NCBI GenBank assembly: GCA_947456995.1
Contig: CANGVB010000284.1
Coordinates: 1-5,654 of the forward strand
Source: Bryobacteraceae bacterium
GTDB lineage: Bacteria > Acidobacteriota > Terriglobia > Bryobacterales > Bryobacteraceae
DNA length: 5,654 nt
Direction: 5' to 3'
The notes beneath the pieces were generated by a model, which made no database searches, was not told where the DNA came from, and was given only the letters and a program-made list of their open reading frames with translations. Position 1 is the stretch's first letter. Every line of letters begins with the position of its first letter. A program made the position numbers and the translations under genes. Shown piece after piece: positions 1-5,654 of the stretch.

Positions 1-84
1 AGACGGGTAGAACGCCTGCGGCTGTGCCGTGCGGCTGAAGCCGGTGAGGAAGAAGATGTCGAAGAGAAGAACAGCGCCAACTAA
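1..84 (+). CDS. C-terminal fragment of an upstream gene, possibly CorC/HlyC (CNNM/CBS) family
   Basis: Frame 1 is open from the window edge to a TAA at 82-84 and gives 27 residues beginning RRVERLRLCRAAEAG and ending in a highly charged, Glu-rich tail (EEEDVEEKNSAN). The start of the gene lies outside the window. The opening RRVERLRL resembles the last beta strand of the CorC/HlyC transporter-associated domain, which often reads GRRVxRVRV, and genes of that family are commonly found just upstream of era. With so few residues the family call is inference only. If real, the gene ends 29 bp inside era, so translation of era would be coupled to it, and the era ribosome-binding site at 43-50 lies within its coding sequence. 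The alternative is that this open stretch is chance. Confidence 0.5.
   Translation, partial: RRVERLRLCRAAEAGEEEDVEEKNSAN
43..50 (+). promoter_or_regulatory. Ribosome-binding site that decides the era start
   Basis: GGTGAGGA contains a Shine-Dalgarno-like GAGGA core and ends 5 nt before the ATG at 56. The in-frame GTG at 29 has no comparable site upstream and would add nine residues not needed by the family, so the ATG at 56 is preferred. Confidence 0.6.
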
Positions 85-1009
85 GTCGAAGTTCGGCCAC
101 GTGGCGATTGCCGGCAGACCAAATGCAGGCAAGAGTACACTGCTTAACGGACTGCTGGGATCAAAACTGGCCATTGTGTCGGCCAAGCCGCAGACGACCA
201 GATCCAGCATCATGGGAGTGGTAACCGAGGACGCGGGTCAAATCGTGTTTTTTGATACACCCGGAATCCACAAGAGCGATACGCTGATCAATCGCCGGAT
301 GATGCAGAGCGTGCGTGCAGCGCTGGAGGGCAAGGATCTGCTGATCTACGTTGCCGATGCAACCTTGATGGCAGATCAGGGAGAACTGGCCGAGGATGAA
401 AAAGAAGCGCTCGACGCATTGCGGCGTGCTCGCGAGGGTAATCCGGTGCCGGCGTTTCTGGTCTTGAACAAGATCGATCAAATCTCCGACAAGAGATTGC
501 TGCTACCTAGGATTGAGGCGTTTCAGGCAGCCTTCCCGTTTGAGGCGCTGATCCCGGTTTCAGCGCGCAAGGGCGAAGGGGTGGCTGGCTTGAAAAAGGC
601 AATCTTCGAGAAGTTGCCGGAGGGCGAGCCACGATTTGAAGCAGATTATTTGACCGACATGCCGGAGCGCAACATCGCAGCGGAAATCATTCGCGAAAAG
701 ATTTTGCACTTTACGGGTGACGAAGTACCGCATAGCGTTGCCGTGGTGGTGGATCAGTGGGAAGAAAAGCCGAATCTGGCCCGTGTCACCGCTAGCATCA
801 TTGTGGAGCGTGAGGGGCAGAAGCCGATTCTGATTGGCGCAAAGGGCGCAATGATCAAGAAGATCGGAACCGAGGCGCGGAAAGATCTGGAAGAGATTCT
901 CGGCCGGAAGTTTTATCTCGAGCTGTTTGTGAAGGTAAAGCCGAAGTGGCGAGAAAATGAATCATTCCTGAACGAATTGGGATGGCAGAATACGAGTGAG
1001 GTGAAATGA
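56..1009 (+). CDS. era: GTPase Era, 30S ribosome assembly factor
   Basis: A 317-residue Era, close to the usual length of about 300. Era is a GTPase that binds the 3' end of 16S rRNA and helps mature the small subunit in the cytoplasm and at the inner membrane. All G motifs are visible: G1 GRPNAGKST (residues 20-28), the switch I region QTTR (46-49), G3 DTPG (67-70), G4 NKID (138-141) and G5 SAR (169-171). The C-terminal KH RNA-binding domain carries the GxxG loop GAKG (261-264), followed by the characteristic LGRKFYLELFVKVKPKWRE and a final LNELGW. The start at 56 is chosen for its Shine-Dalgarno site; a GTG at 29 is possible but less likely. The basic N-terminal extension (KRRTAPTKSK) before the G domain is slightly longer than in E. 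coli. The last four bases overlap the next gene (ATGA), which indicates translational coupling. No truncation or missing key residue is seen. Confidence 0.97.
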   Translation: MSKRRTAPTKSKFGHVAIAGRPNAGKSTLLNGLLGSKLAIVSAKPQTTRSSIMGVVTEDAGQIVFFDTPGIHKSDTLINRRMMQSVRAALEGKDLLIYVADATLMADQGELAEDEKEALDALRRAREGNPVPAFLVLNKIDQISDKRLLLPRIEAFQAAFPFEALIPVSARKGEGVAGLKKAIFEKLPEGEPRFEADYLTDMPERNIAAEIIREKILHFTGDEVPHSVAVVVDQWEEKPNLARVTASIIVEREGQKPILIGAKGAMIKKIGTEARKDLEEILGRKFYLELFVKVKPKWRENESFLNELGWQNTSEVK

Positions 1010-1287
1010 CCAAATTTTTAGTAGTGGTGGCGACATTGTTCGCCCTGATGCTTCCGGCATCTGCTCAGAAAAAGAATAGTGACGAGCAGATTTACGATCA
1101 GGTAAGAATGCGGCTTGCGAACGATCCTGATATAAAGGGCGGCAACCTGGATGTCGAAGTAAAGAGCGGAGTCGTTACCGTCAAAGGGCGAGTCGACAAA
1201 GAGCGCGCACAGCAGAAGATCGAAAAGGTCGCAAAAAAAGTTAAAGGCGTCAGCTCAGTAGTAAATCAGGTGAAAGTAGAGCCATAA
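1006..1287 (+). CDS. Small exported BON-domain protein
   Basis: A 93-residue protein with a clear Sec signal peptide: a short basic start (MTK), a hydrophobic core at residues 4-16, and a likely signal peptidase I site PASA|Q after residue 20. There is no lipobox cysteine. The rest (about 27-92) is a single BON domain of alternating helices and strands with the conserved glycines in SGVVTVKGRV (G55, G61) and a terminal strand GVSSVVNQVKV. BON domains occur in OsmY, secretins and channels and are thought to bind phospholipid or other envelope components. Here the protein would be free in the periplasm. Its ATG overlaps the era stop, and a good GAGGTGA Shine-Dalgarno (998-1004) lies at the end of era, unusually close to the start. 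The following gene begins at the very next base. The precise role is unknown; membership of the domain family is well supported. Confidence 0.88.
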   Translation: MTKFLVVVATLFALMLPASAQKKNSDEQIYDQVRMRLANDPDIKGGNLDVEVKSGVVTVKGRVDKERAQQKIEKVAKKVKGVSSVVNQVKVEP

Positions 1288-2640
1288 ATGAAAGTTGCGG
1301 TGATTGGGACGGGCTATGTTGGCCTCACCACGGGGGTATGTCTGGCATTCGTTGGCCATGATGTGCACTGCCTTGATGTTGATGAGCGGAAGGTTGAGGC
1401 ACTCAGGGCTGGACAAATACCGATTTTCGAGCCAAACCTGCAGGAACTGATGCAGGAAAGCATAGACCGTCTGCACTTTACCAGCAAGTACGAAGAAGCG
1501 ATCCCAGATGCTGAGATTGTATTCATCGCTGTAGGGACGCCGAGTTTGCCTGATGGACAACCTGACTTGAAGTATCTTCGGAGCGCAAGTGAAAGCCTCG
1601 GCAAACACCTGGACTCTGCATTTACAGTAGTGGTGAACAAGTCGACCGTTCCGATTGGCAGCGGCAATTGGGTGGGGGCGCTGATCCGCGAATCACAAAA
1701 GGTGGCTGGCAAGAGCGCGCCGTTTGCTGTGGCATCGAATCCAGAATTCTTGCGGGAAGGGTCGGCCATCGCTGATTCACTTTATCCGGATCGCATTGTG
1801 ATTGGTGCCGACAACGGACGTGCGCTTGAATTGCTTTATACGCTATATAGACCTGTGATTGATCAAAACTTTGCGGCACCTGCCTTCTGCCCCCGGCAGG
1901 AAGGGTTTGGCGCGGTAGCCCTTGTATCGACTGATCTGGCCAGTGCGGAATTGATCAAGTATGCGGCCAATGCTTTTCTGGCAACCAAGATCAGCTTCAT
2001 TAATGAAATTGGTTTGCTTGCAGGGAAGGTGGGTGCAGATATCCAGCACATCGCTCGAGGCATTGGGCTCGATTCACGCATCGGCAACCGGTTTCTGCAT
2101 GCGGGCCTTGGCTGGGGCGGAAGCTGCTTTGCCAAAGATACTGCGGCATTGTCGGCGACAGCGAAAGAGTATGGCCTGGGTATGGGAATTGTGGAGGCAG
2201 CACGTACTGTCAATTTCAGTATGCGGGAACGAGTAATCGACAAGCTGCTGGAGTCTCTGAAGATTATCAAGGGCCGCAATATTGCCGTTCTGGGACTGGC
2301 ATTCAAACCAAATACAGACGACCTGCGAGATGCCCCGGCAATCGATATCATCCGGCGATTGAGGGATCGTGGCGTGATTGTGACAGCGCATGATCCGATT
2401 GCCATGGACAGGTTCCGGGTGGAGCATCCCGATTTAGCGGGGATTTTGAGCAGCACTGCCGAAGAGGCCATCGCTGACAGCGATGCTGTGGTTTTGGCTA
2501 CGGAGTGGAGCGAGTACAGGGAACTCGACTGGACTGCACTTGCCAGTAGTTCCCGTCAGCAGAATATTCTCGACACCCGATGGATTCTCGACAGCGAAAG
2601 CATGAAGAAGGCTGGCTGGAATCTGATGCGGATCCCATAG
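1288..2640 (+). CDS. ugd: UDP-glucose 6-dehydrogenase
   Basis: A 450-residue enzyme that oxidises UDP-glucose twice with NAD+ to UDP-glucuronate in the cytoplasm, feeding capsule, exopolysaccharide or lipid modification. The N-terminal Rossmann fold starts with GTGYVGLTTG (residues 7-16), with the ribose-binding acidic residue at D30. Catalytic elements follow: STVP (T120), NPEFLREG (151-158; E153, E157), ELIKYAANAF with K224 and N228, and GLGWGGSCFAKD with the thiohemiacetal-forming C280 and D284. The K-to-C spacing of 56 residues equals that recalled for the streptococcal enzyme (K204/C260). The C-terminal domain has GLAFKPNTDDLRDAPA (about 336-351). Features to note are Ala at 282 where many homologues have Pro, and a longer stretch around 194-214 holding C201. 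The gene starts immediately after the preceding stop. The nearest Shine-Dalgarno (AGGTGA, 1269-1274) is 13 nt away, so coupled translation is likely. A related UDP-ManNAc or GDP-mannose dehydrogenase is less likely given the motif set. Confidence 0.93.
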   Translation: MKVAVIGTGYVGLTTGVCLAFVGHDVHCLDVDERKVEALRAGQIPIFEPNLQELMQESIDRLHFTSKYEEAIPDAEIVFIAVGTPSLPDGQPDLKYLRSASESLGKHLDSAFTVVVNKSTVPIGSGNWVGALIRESQKVAGKSAPFAVASNPEFLREGSAIADSLYPDRIVIGADNGRALELLYTLYRPVIDQNFAAPAFCPRQEGFGAVALVSTDLASAELIKYAANAFLATKISFINEIGLLAGKVGADIQHIARGIGLDSRIGNRFLHAGLGWGGSCFAKDTAALSATAKEYGLGMGIVEAARTVNFSMRERVIDKLLESLKIIKGRNIAVLGLAFKPNTDDLRDAPAIDIIRRLRDRGVIVTAHDPIAMDRFRVEHPDLAGILSSTAEEAIADSDAVVLATEWSEYRELDWTALASSSRQQNILDTRWILDSESMKKAGWNLMRIP

Positions 2641-2642
2641 CT

Positions 2643-3131
2643 ATGAGTCTGCACCTACGCCCCGCGGCCAGCAATGACGTGGGAACCATTTTCCAATTGA
2701 TTCGAGATCTGGCAGTTTATGAAAAGCTACTGGATGAATGCGTATCGACAGAAGAGCTTCTATTGCTGCATCTGTTTGGGGAGCATCCCAAGGCTGAAGT
2801 CGTGCTTGCCGAATGGGATCACGAGGTGATTGGATTCGCCCTCTTCTTTCATACCTTTTCAACGTTTCTGGGTAAGCCCGGGATCTACCTCGAAGATCTC
2901 TTTGTAAAGCCGGAGCATCGCGGCAAGGGCGCAGGCAAGGCGCTACTGGTGCATCTGGCTCGGCTTGCTGCGCTGCGTGGCTGCGGCAGAGTAGAGTGGA
3001 GTGTCCTGGACTGGAATGAGCCCAGCATCGGCTTCTACGAAAGTCTTGGAGCCAGACGTCTCGACGATTGGAGCAAGTTTCGCCTCGCAGGGGCCGAGCT
3101 CGAGAAGCTGGCAAATCCTGAACGAAATTGA
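2643..3131 (+). CDS. GNAT N-acetyltransferase, SSAT (spermidine/spermine acetyltransferase)-like
   Basis: A 162-residue single-domain GNAT enzyme transferring acetyl from acetyl-CoA to an amine in the cytoplasm. It resembles the diamine/SSAT branch along its whole length: LRPA near the start, LIRDLAVYEKL (19-30), FGEHP (45-49), YLEDLFVKPEHRGKGAGK (82-99) with the acetyl-CoA-binding R93-G-K-G-A-G, then WNEPSIGFYESLGA (124-137). E84 and Y132 align with the glutamate and general-acid tyrosine of human SSAT as recalled. Likely substrates are polyamines, thialysine or a similar small amine; the exact one cannot be read from the sequence. The ATG at 2643 follows the ugd stop by 2 bp. An in-frame ATG at 2580 lies inside ugd and would add 21 residues foreign to the family, so it was rejected. 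No strong Shine-Dalgarno precedes 2643, which fits coupling to ugd. A 52-bp gap without a recognisable element follows. Confidence 0.87.
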   Translation: MSLHLRPAASNDVGTIFQLIRDLAVYEKLLDECVSTEELLLLHLFGEHPKAEVVLAEWDHEVIGFALFFHTFSTFLGKPGIYLEDLFVKPEHRGKGAGKALLVHLARLAALRGCGRVEWSVLDWNEPSIGFYESLGARRLDDWSKFRLAGAELEKLANPERN

Positions 3132-3176
3132 AACACTACGCTCATCGCATTGAAACCTGAGCTTGTTAGCGTCGGA

Positions 3177-3192
3177 TCTGATCATGATCAGA
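3177..3192 (+). repeat. 16-bp perfect palindrome across a start codon
   Basis: TCTGATCATGATCAGA equals its own reverse complement and is centred on the likely ATG (3184-3186) of the phosphoesterase gene. As DNA it could be a dimeric-regulator operator. As RNA it can form a 6-bp stem with the AUG in a CAUG loop. No function is shown by the sequence alone. Confidence 0.6.
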
Positions 3193-4215
3193 CGCATATC
3201 GATATCCATGACGCTGCTGGCTGCAGCGGCTTTCTCGCAAGCAGGCCCTGCTGGGCCGGACCCCGCAATTCTTCAAACCCTTCTCGGCCGCCACAAGCCC
3301 GTAGCTCAGCGCTTTGAATTTGCCGCGATTGGCGACCAACATTACGGTGCAGCCGGGATCGCCAAATGGCCGGCTTTGCAGACTTCGATCAACCGGTCCA
3401 CAAACATTCAGTTTGTAGTGCATACCGGTGATATCAAATCTGGCAGCACTGTGTGCGATAACGCGATGTTCGCTAACAGACTTGCCGATTTCAACAGATT
3501 TGAAATGCCGATGATACTCACCCCTGGCGACAATGAATGGACCGATTGTCATCGGGAAAACAACGGAAGCTACGATTCACTGGAGCGGCTGGATTACTTG
3601 CGGCGCATCTTCTACACGGACAATCAGAGCCTGGGCCGCAGAAAAATTACCCTGAGCCAGCAGAGCGAAGATAGACGTTATTCAAAGTACGTTGAGAACT
3701 CGATGTGGAGCCAGGGGAACATCCTGTTTGCGATGGTGCATCTTGTTGGCAGCAACGACAACTTTGGCCGCAACGCCGTCAACGATGCCGAATGGCGCGA
3801 ACGTAGCGCAGCCAACTTCAACTGGCTCAAAACCATCTTCAGTGTCGCTCGCGACAACGAATTCGCCGGAGTCGTTCTTGTGATGCAGGCAAACCCTGGC
3901 TTCCTTGGAAGCAGAGTACGCGTGAGCCAGCTTGAGTCTGGTCTGCGGGACAGCTTCTACGTAATCGAAGACGAAGCCATCACCTTCCGCAAGCCTGTGC
4001 TGATGATTCATGGCGACTCCCATGAGTTTCACTACGACAAGCCGCTGCTCGGGGCCCGCTCTGGCCTCCCAATCGACAATCTGATGCGAGTGGAAGTACC
4101 GGGTAGCGCTGATGTTCATTGGGTGCGGATTACAGCCGACCCGGCAAAGACACAGCTATTCAGCGTTGAGCATGTAGACGTAGTTGAGAACTACTTCAAC
4201 CAGACACGACCTTAA
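3184..4215 (+). CDS. Exported calcineurin-like metallophosphoesterase
   Basis: A 343-residue protein with a Sec signal peptide (MIRR, then hydrophobic residues to about 20, likely cleavage at SQA|G), so it would act in the periplasm or outside. The metal-site blocks of calcineurin-like phosphoesterases appear in order: IGDQHYG (D51, H53), HTGD (G82-D83), TPGDNEWTDCH (115-123, standing in for the usual GNHE), MVHLVGSNDN (H186) and MIHGDSHEFHYDK (276-286, standing in for GHxH). The GDNEW and HGDSHEFH forms mark a distinct, mostly uncharacterised subgroup, so the substrate is unknown; a phosphomonoester or diester is expected. The start is uncertain: ATG 3184 gives the best signal peptide, TTG 3163 would add seven residues, and ATG 3208 would remove the basic n-region. 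None has a strong Shine-Dalgarno. It is the last gene before a terminator and lies 52 bp after the acetyltransferase, so it may share that transcript or have its own promoter. Confidence 0.85.
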   Translation: MIRRISISMTLLAAAAFSQAGPAGPDPAILQTLLGRHKPVAQRFEFAAIGDQHYGAAGIAKWPALQTSINRSTNIQFVVHTGDIKSGSTVCDNAMFANRLADFNRFEMPMILTPGDNEWTDCHRENNGSYDSLERLDYLRRIFYTDNQSLGRRKITLSQQSEDRRYSKYVENSMWSQGNILFAMVHLVGSNDNFGRNAVNDAEWRERSAANFNWLKTIFSVARDNEFAGVVLVMQANPGFLGSRVRVSQLESGLRDSFYVIEDEAITFRKPVLMIHGDSHEFHYDKPLLGARSGLPIDNLMRVEVPGSADVHWVRITADPAKTQLFSVEHVDVVENYFNQTRP

Positions 4216-4232
4216 CCGACCGCAAGCAAACC

Positions 4233-4267
4233 AGGCCCGGCGGAATAAAATCCGCTGGGCCTTTTTT
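4233..4267 (+). terminator. Rho-independent terminator
   Basis: A 12-bp stem (AGGCCCGGCGGA at 4233-4244 with TCCGCTGGGCCT at 4251-4262, one G-U pair), a 6-nt loop ATAAAA and a run of six T (4262-4267). It lies 17 bp after the phosphoesterase stop and ends the upstream gene block. Confidence 0.93.
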
Positions 4268-4329
4268 GTCCACTCTTTTGAATTTGGATGCAGGAACAGA
4301 TCGAGCGTGCGATTCATTTTTCCTTGATG

Positions 4330-4335
4330 TATAGT
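4330..4335 (+). promoter_or_regulatory. Candidate -10 box for the aminotransferase gene
   Basis: TATAGT lies in a locally AT-rich stretch (about 4311-4340), 103 bp before the ATG at 4438 and after the terminator, where a promoter is needed. No good TTGACA-like -35 sits 16-18 bp upstream (the region reads about GTGCGA), so this is a weak call. The 222-bp gap 4216-4437 otherwise holds the terminator, a small hairpin at 4364-4377 and the ribosome-binding site. Confidence 0.27.
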
Positions 4336-4363
4336 AATAGCTACTCCACGTACCACGAGTCCT

Positions 4364-4377
4364 GTGTGAAACCACAC
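4364..4377 (+). other. Small hairpin in the presumed 5' leader
   Basis: GTGTG (4364-4368) pairs with CACAC (4373-4377) around the loop AAAC. An outer CGAG/CTCG pair (4356-4359 with 4383-4386) could extend it across an internal loop. It lies 60 bp before the start codon. The stem is short and could be chance; it matches no known riboswitch that I recognise. Confidence 0.3.
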
Positions 4378-4424
4378 TTGCGCTCGGCCCGCCTTTTCGC
4401 CCCGGCCCCTCGACAGAAACCTTC

Positions 4425-4429
4425 AGGAG
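4425..4429 (+). promoter_or_regulatory. Shine-Dalgarno that decides the aminotransferase start
   Basis: AGGAG sits 8 nt before the ATG at 4438. An in-frame ATG at 4288 would place 50 non-conserved residues ahead of the Tat signal and lies just after the terminator, so 4438 is the start. Confidence 0.85.
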
Positions 4430-4437
4430 AGATCCCC

Positions 4438-5586
4438 ATGCTTGCTTCTATGCCAGAAATGAAAGGCTTTTCCCGTCGTCACGTACTACGTGCGGCCAGT
4501 CTATTGTCAGCGGGCGCTGCCCTGCCCTTTTACAACGAATTCGCCATGGCGCAAGATGCAGCCGAGCGTCCTCGCGGGATGCGCGCGCCGATGCCGGCCG
4601 ATGCAGTGAGAATCGGGTCGAACGAGAATCCGTTGGGGCCTTGCGCGGAAGCTTGCGAAGCGATTGCGAAGATCGCCAAGTACGGCGGGCGCTACTCTCC
4701 GTTCAACGAACAGGGTGATTTTGTGAAGGCGGTTGCCGAAGTCGAAGGGCTGAAGCCGGAATACATTGCACCCTACGCAGGTTCGAGCGATCCTTTGCAT
4801 CGCGCAGTACTTGCATTTACATCTCCCACCAAGGGTTTCGTGATGAGCGACCCGGGCTATGAATCGGGCGCTGGTTCAGCCAAGTTTGTTGGCGTCAAGG
4901 TTACGCGTGTGCCCCTGATGAAGGGAACCTATGCGCACGACGTGAAGGCGATGCTGGCGGCAGACCCGAATGCCGGTGTTTATTACATCTGCAATCCCAA
5001 CAACCCGACAGGCACGATCACCAAGCGCGAAGACATCGAATGGCTGATTGCCAACAAGAACAAAGATTCGATCGTATTGCTCGACGAAGCCTACATCCAT
5101 TTCTCGCAGGAAATGCCCGGCAGCGATTTGGTGGCCAAGGACAAGGACGTAGTGGTTCTGCGCACCTGGTCGAAGGCTTACGGCATGGCGGGAATCCGTT
5201 GCGGAACGGCCATGGGACGTCCGGACCTGCTGGCCAAGATGCGTCCTTATGGTGCTGGCATGCTGCCCATCACAGGACTGGTAGCGGGTACGGCCAGCGT
5301 GAAGTCGAAGAACCTGATTGCGGATCGCAGAGCGATCAATACGAAGGTTCGTGAGGACGTGCTTGAATTCCTCGAGAAGAAGAGCATCAAGTACATCCCA
5401 AGCGTATCGAACAAGTTCATGATGGAAGCTGGCCGGCCGGGAGCTGAGCTCACCAGGGCGCTGGCGCAGGAGAAGGTCTTCATTGGCCGCACCTGGCCGG
5501 TTTGGCCGACGATGGTACGTGTTTCGATCGGAACGCAAGCCGATATGGACAAGTTCAAGACGGCTCTCAGCAAAGTGCTTAGCTAG
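4438..5586 (+). CDS. Tat-exported PLP-dependent aminotransferase, histidinol-phosphate aminotransferase (HisC)-like
   Basis: A 382-residue fold-type I aminotransferase (class I/II) with a twin-arginine signal: SRRHVLR (residues 12-18), a hydrophobic stretch at 19-31 and a likely cleavage at AMA|Q after 38. It is therefore expected to fold with PLP in the cytoplasm and be exported folded to the periplasm. The mature part follows the HisC pattern: SNENPLGP (61-68), YAGSSDP (the cofactor phosphate-binding loop region), NPNNPTG (186-192), D216 and Y219 in LLDEAYIHF, the Schiff-base lysine K246 in TWSKAYG, and the carboxylate-binding R361 in VRVSIGT. All catalytic residues are present, so it should be active. 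The export signal argues against a role in histidine synthesis; the amino-group donor and acceptor are unknown. Known precedents for Tat-exported PLP enzymes are PvdN and PtaA of pseudomonad pyoverdine maturation. It stands alone between two terminators. No his or secondary-metabolite genes are in view. Confidence 0.92.
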   Translation: MLASMPEMKGFSRRHVLRAASLLSAGAALPFYNEFAMAQDAAERPRGMRAPMPADAVRIGSNENPLGPCAEACEAIAKIAKYGGRYSPFNEQGDFVKAVAEVEGLKPEYIAPYAGSSDPLHRAVLAFTSPTKGFVMSDPGYESGAGSAKFVGVKVTRVPLMKGTYAHDVKAMLAADPNAGVYYICNPNNPTGTITKREDIEWLIANKNKDSIVLLDEAYIHFSQEMPGSDLVAKDKDVVVLRTWSKAYGMAGIRCGTAMGRPDLLAKMRPYGAGMLPITGLVAGTASVKSKNLIADRRAINTKVREDVLEFLEKKSIKYIPSVSNKFMMEAGRPGAELTRALAQEKVFIGRTWPVWPTMVRVSIGTQADMDKFKTALSKVLS

Positions 5587-5609
5587 ACTGCACCCAATTG
5601 GTTAGAAAG

Positions 5610-5642
5610 GGGCCTATCCTCCGGGATGGGCCCTTTTTCTTT
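5610..5642 (+). terminator. Rho-independent terminator
   Basis: A 10-bp stem (GGGCCTATCC at 5610-5619 with GGATGGGCCC at 5624-5633, one G-U pair), a TCCG tetraloop and the tract TTTTTCTTT. It starts 23 bp after the aminotransferase stop and closes that single-gene unit. Confidence 0.92.
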
Positions 5643-5654
5643 GGTACAAACTAA

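Noticed and set aside
29..55. GTG start giving era nine extra residues
   Set aside because: The ATG at 56 has a Shine-Dalgarno at proper spacing; the extra residues are not a family feature.
1863..2471. Minus-strand open frame of 202 codons opposite ugd
   Set aside because: It is antisense to conserved catalytic motifs, is low-complexity in Ser, Arg, Ala and Pro as expected of a shadow, and has no domain.
2580..2642. Longer acetyltransferase start inside ugd
   Set aside because: The added 21 residues match nothing in the GNAT fold, and the ATG at 2643 begins right before the conserved LRPA strand.
3127..3156. Two copies of ATTGAAAC, reminiscent of the 3' end of CRISPR repeats
   Set aside because: Only 8 bp, two copies, 14 bp between them, and the first overlaps the acetyltransferase stop; not an array.
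4288..4437. 50-residue N-terminal extension of the aminotransferase
   Set aside because: It would bury the Tat signal; the AGGAG at 4425-4429 points to the ATG at 4438.
4876..5538. Minus-strand open frame of 220 codons opposite the aminotransferase
   Set aside because: It lies entirely antisense to a well-supported gene, has no recognisable domain or start signal, and its composition is that of a shadow frame.
5594..5601. CCAATTGG palindrome before the second terminator
   Set aside because: Eight bases only and common by chance.

Overview
The window reads as ordinary chromosomal DNA of a Gram-negative-type bacterium. Moderate-to-high GC, a periplasm-directed BON protein, a Tat-exported enzyme and the protein flavour (an Era with a short basic N-terminus, a UDP-glucose dehydrogenase with a GLGWGGSCFAKD active-site loop, a secreted GDNEW-type phosphoesterase) suggest Acidobacteriota, perhaps Terriglobales. 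That assignment is inference from remembered family resemblance and was not searched. No mobile element, CRISPR array, tRNA or rRNA is visible.

Layout: everything is on the + strand. Positions 1-84 hold the last 27 codons of an upstream gene whose end overlaps the start of era. A compact block follows: era (56-1009), a small exported BON-domain protein (1006-1287, 4-bp overlap), UDP-glucose 6-dehydrogenase (1288-2640, 0-bp gap) and an SSAT-like GNAT acetyltransferase (2643-3131, 2-bp gap). After 52 bp comes an exported calcineurin-like metallophosphoesterase (3184-4215, with a 16-bp perfect palindrome across its likely ATG). A strong rho-independent terminator at 4233-4267 closes this run. 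After a 222-bp gap comes a separate single-gene unit, a twin-arginine-exported, histidinol-phosphate-aminotransferase-like PLP enzyme (4438-5586), closed by a second terminator at 5610-5642.

How they fit together: era serves 30S ribosome assembly and the dehydrogenase makes UDP-glucuronate for envelope or exopolysaccharide. The BON protein, phosphoesterase and aminotransferase are all predicted to work outside the cytoplasm, and the acetyltransferase probably modifies a small amine. No single pathway links them. The first block looks like a housekeeping operon with envelope genes attached. No clearly new multi-gene system is present. The points most worth a second look are the exported aminotransferase, the divergent exported phosphoesterase and the palindrome at its start.
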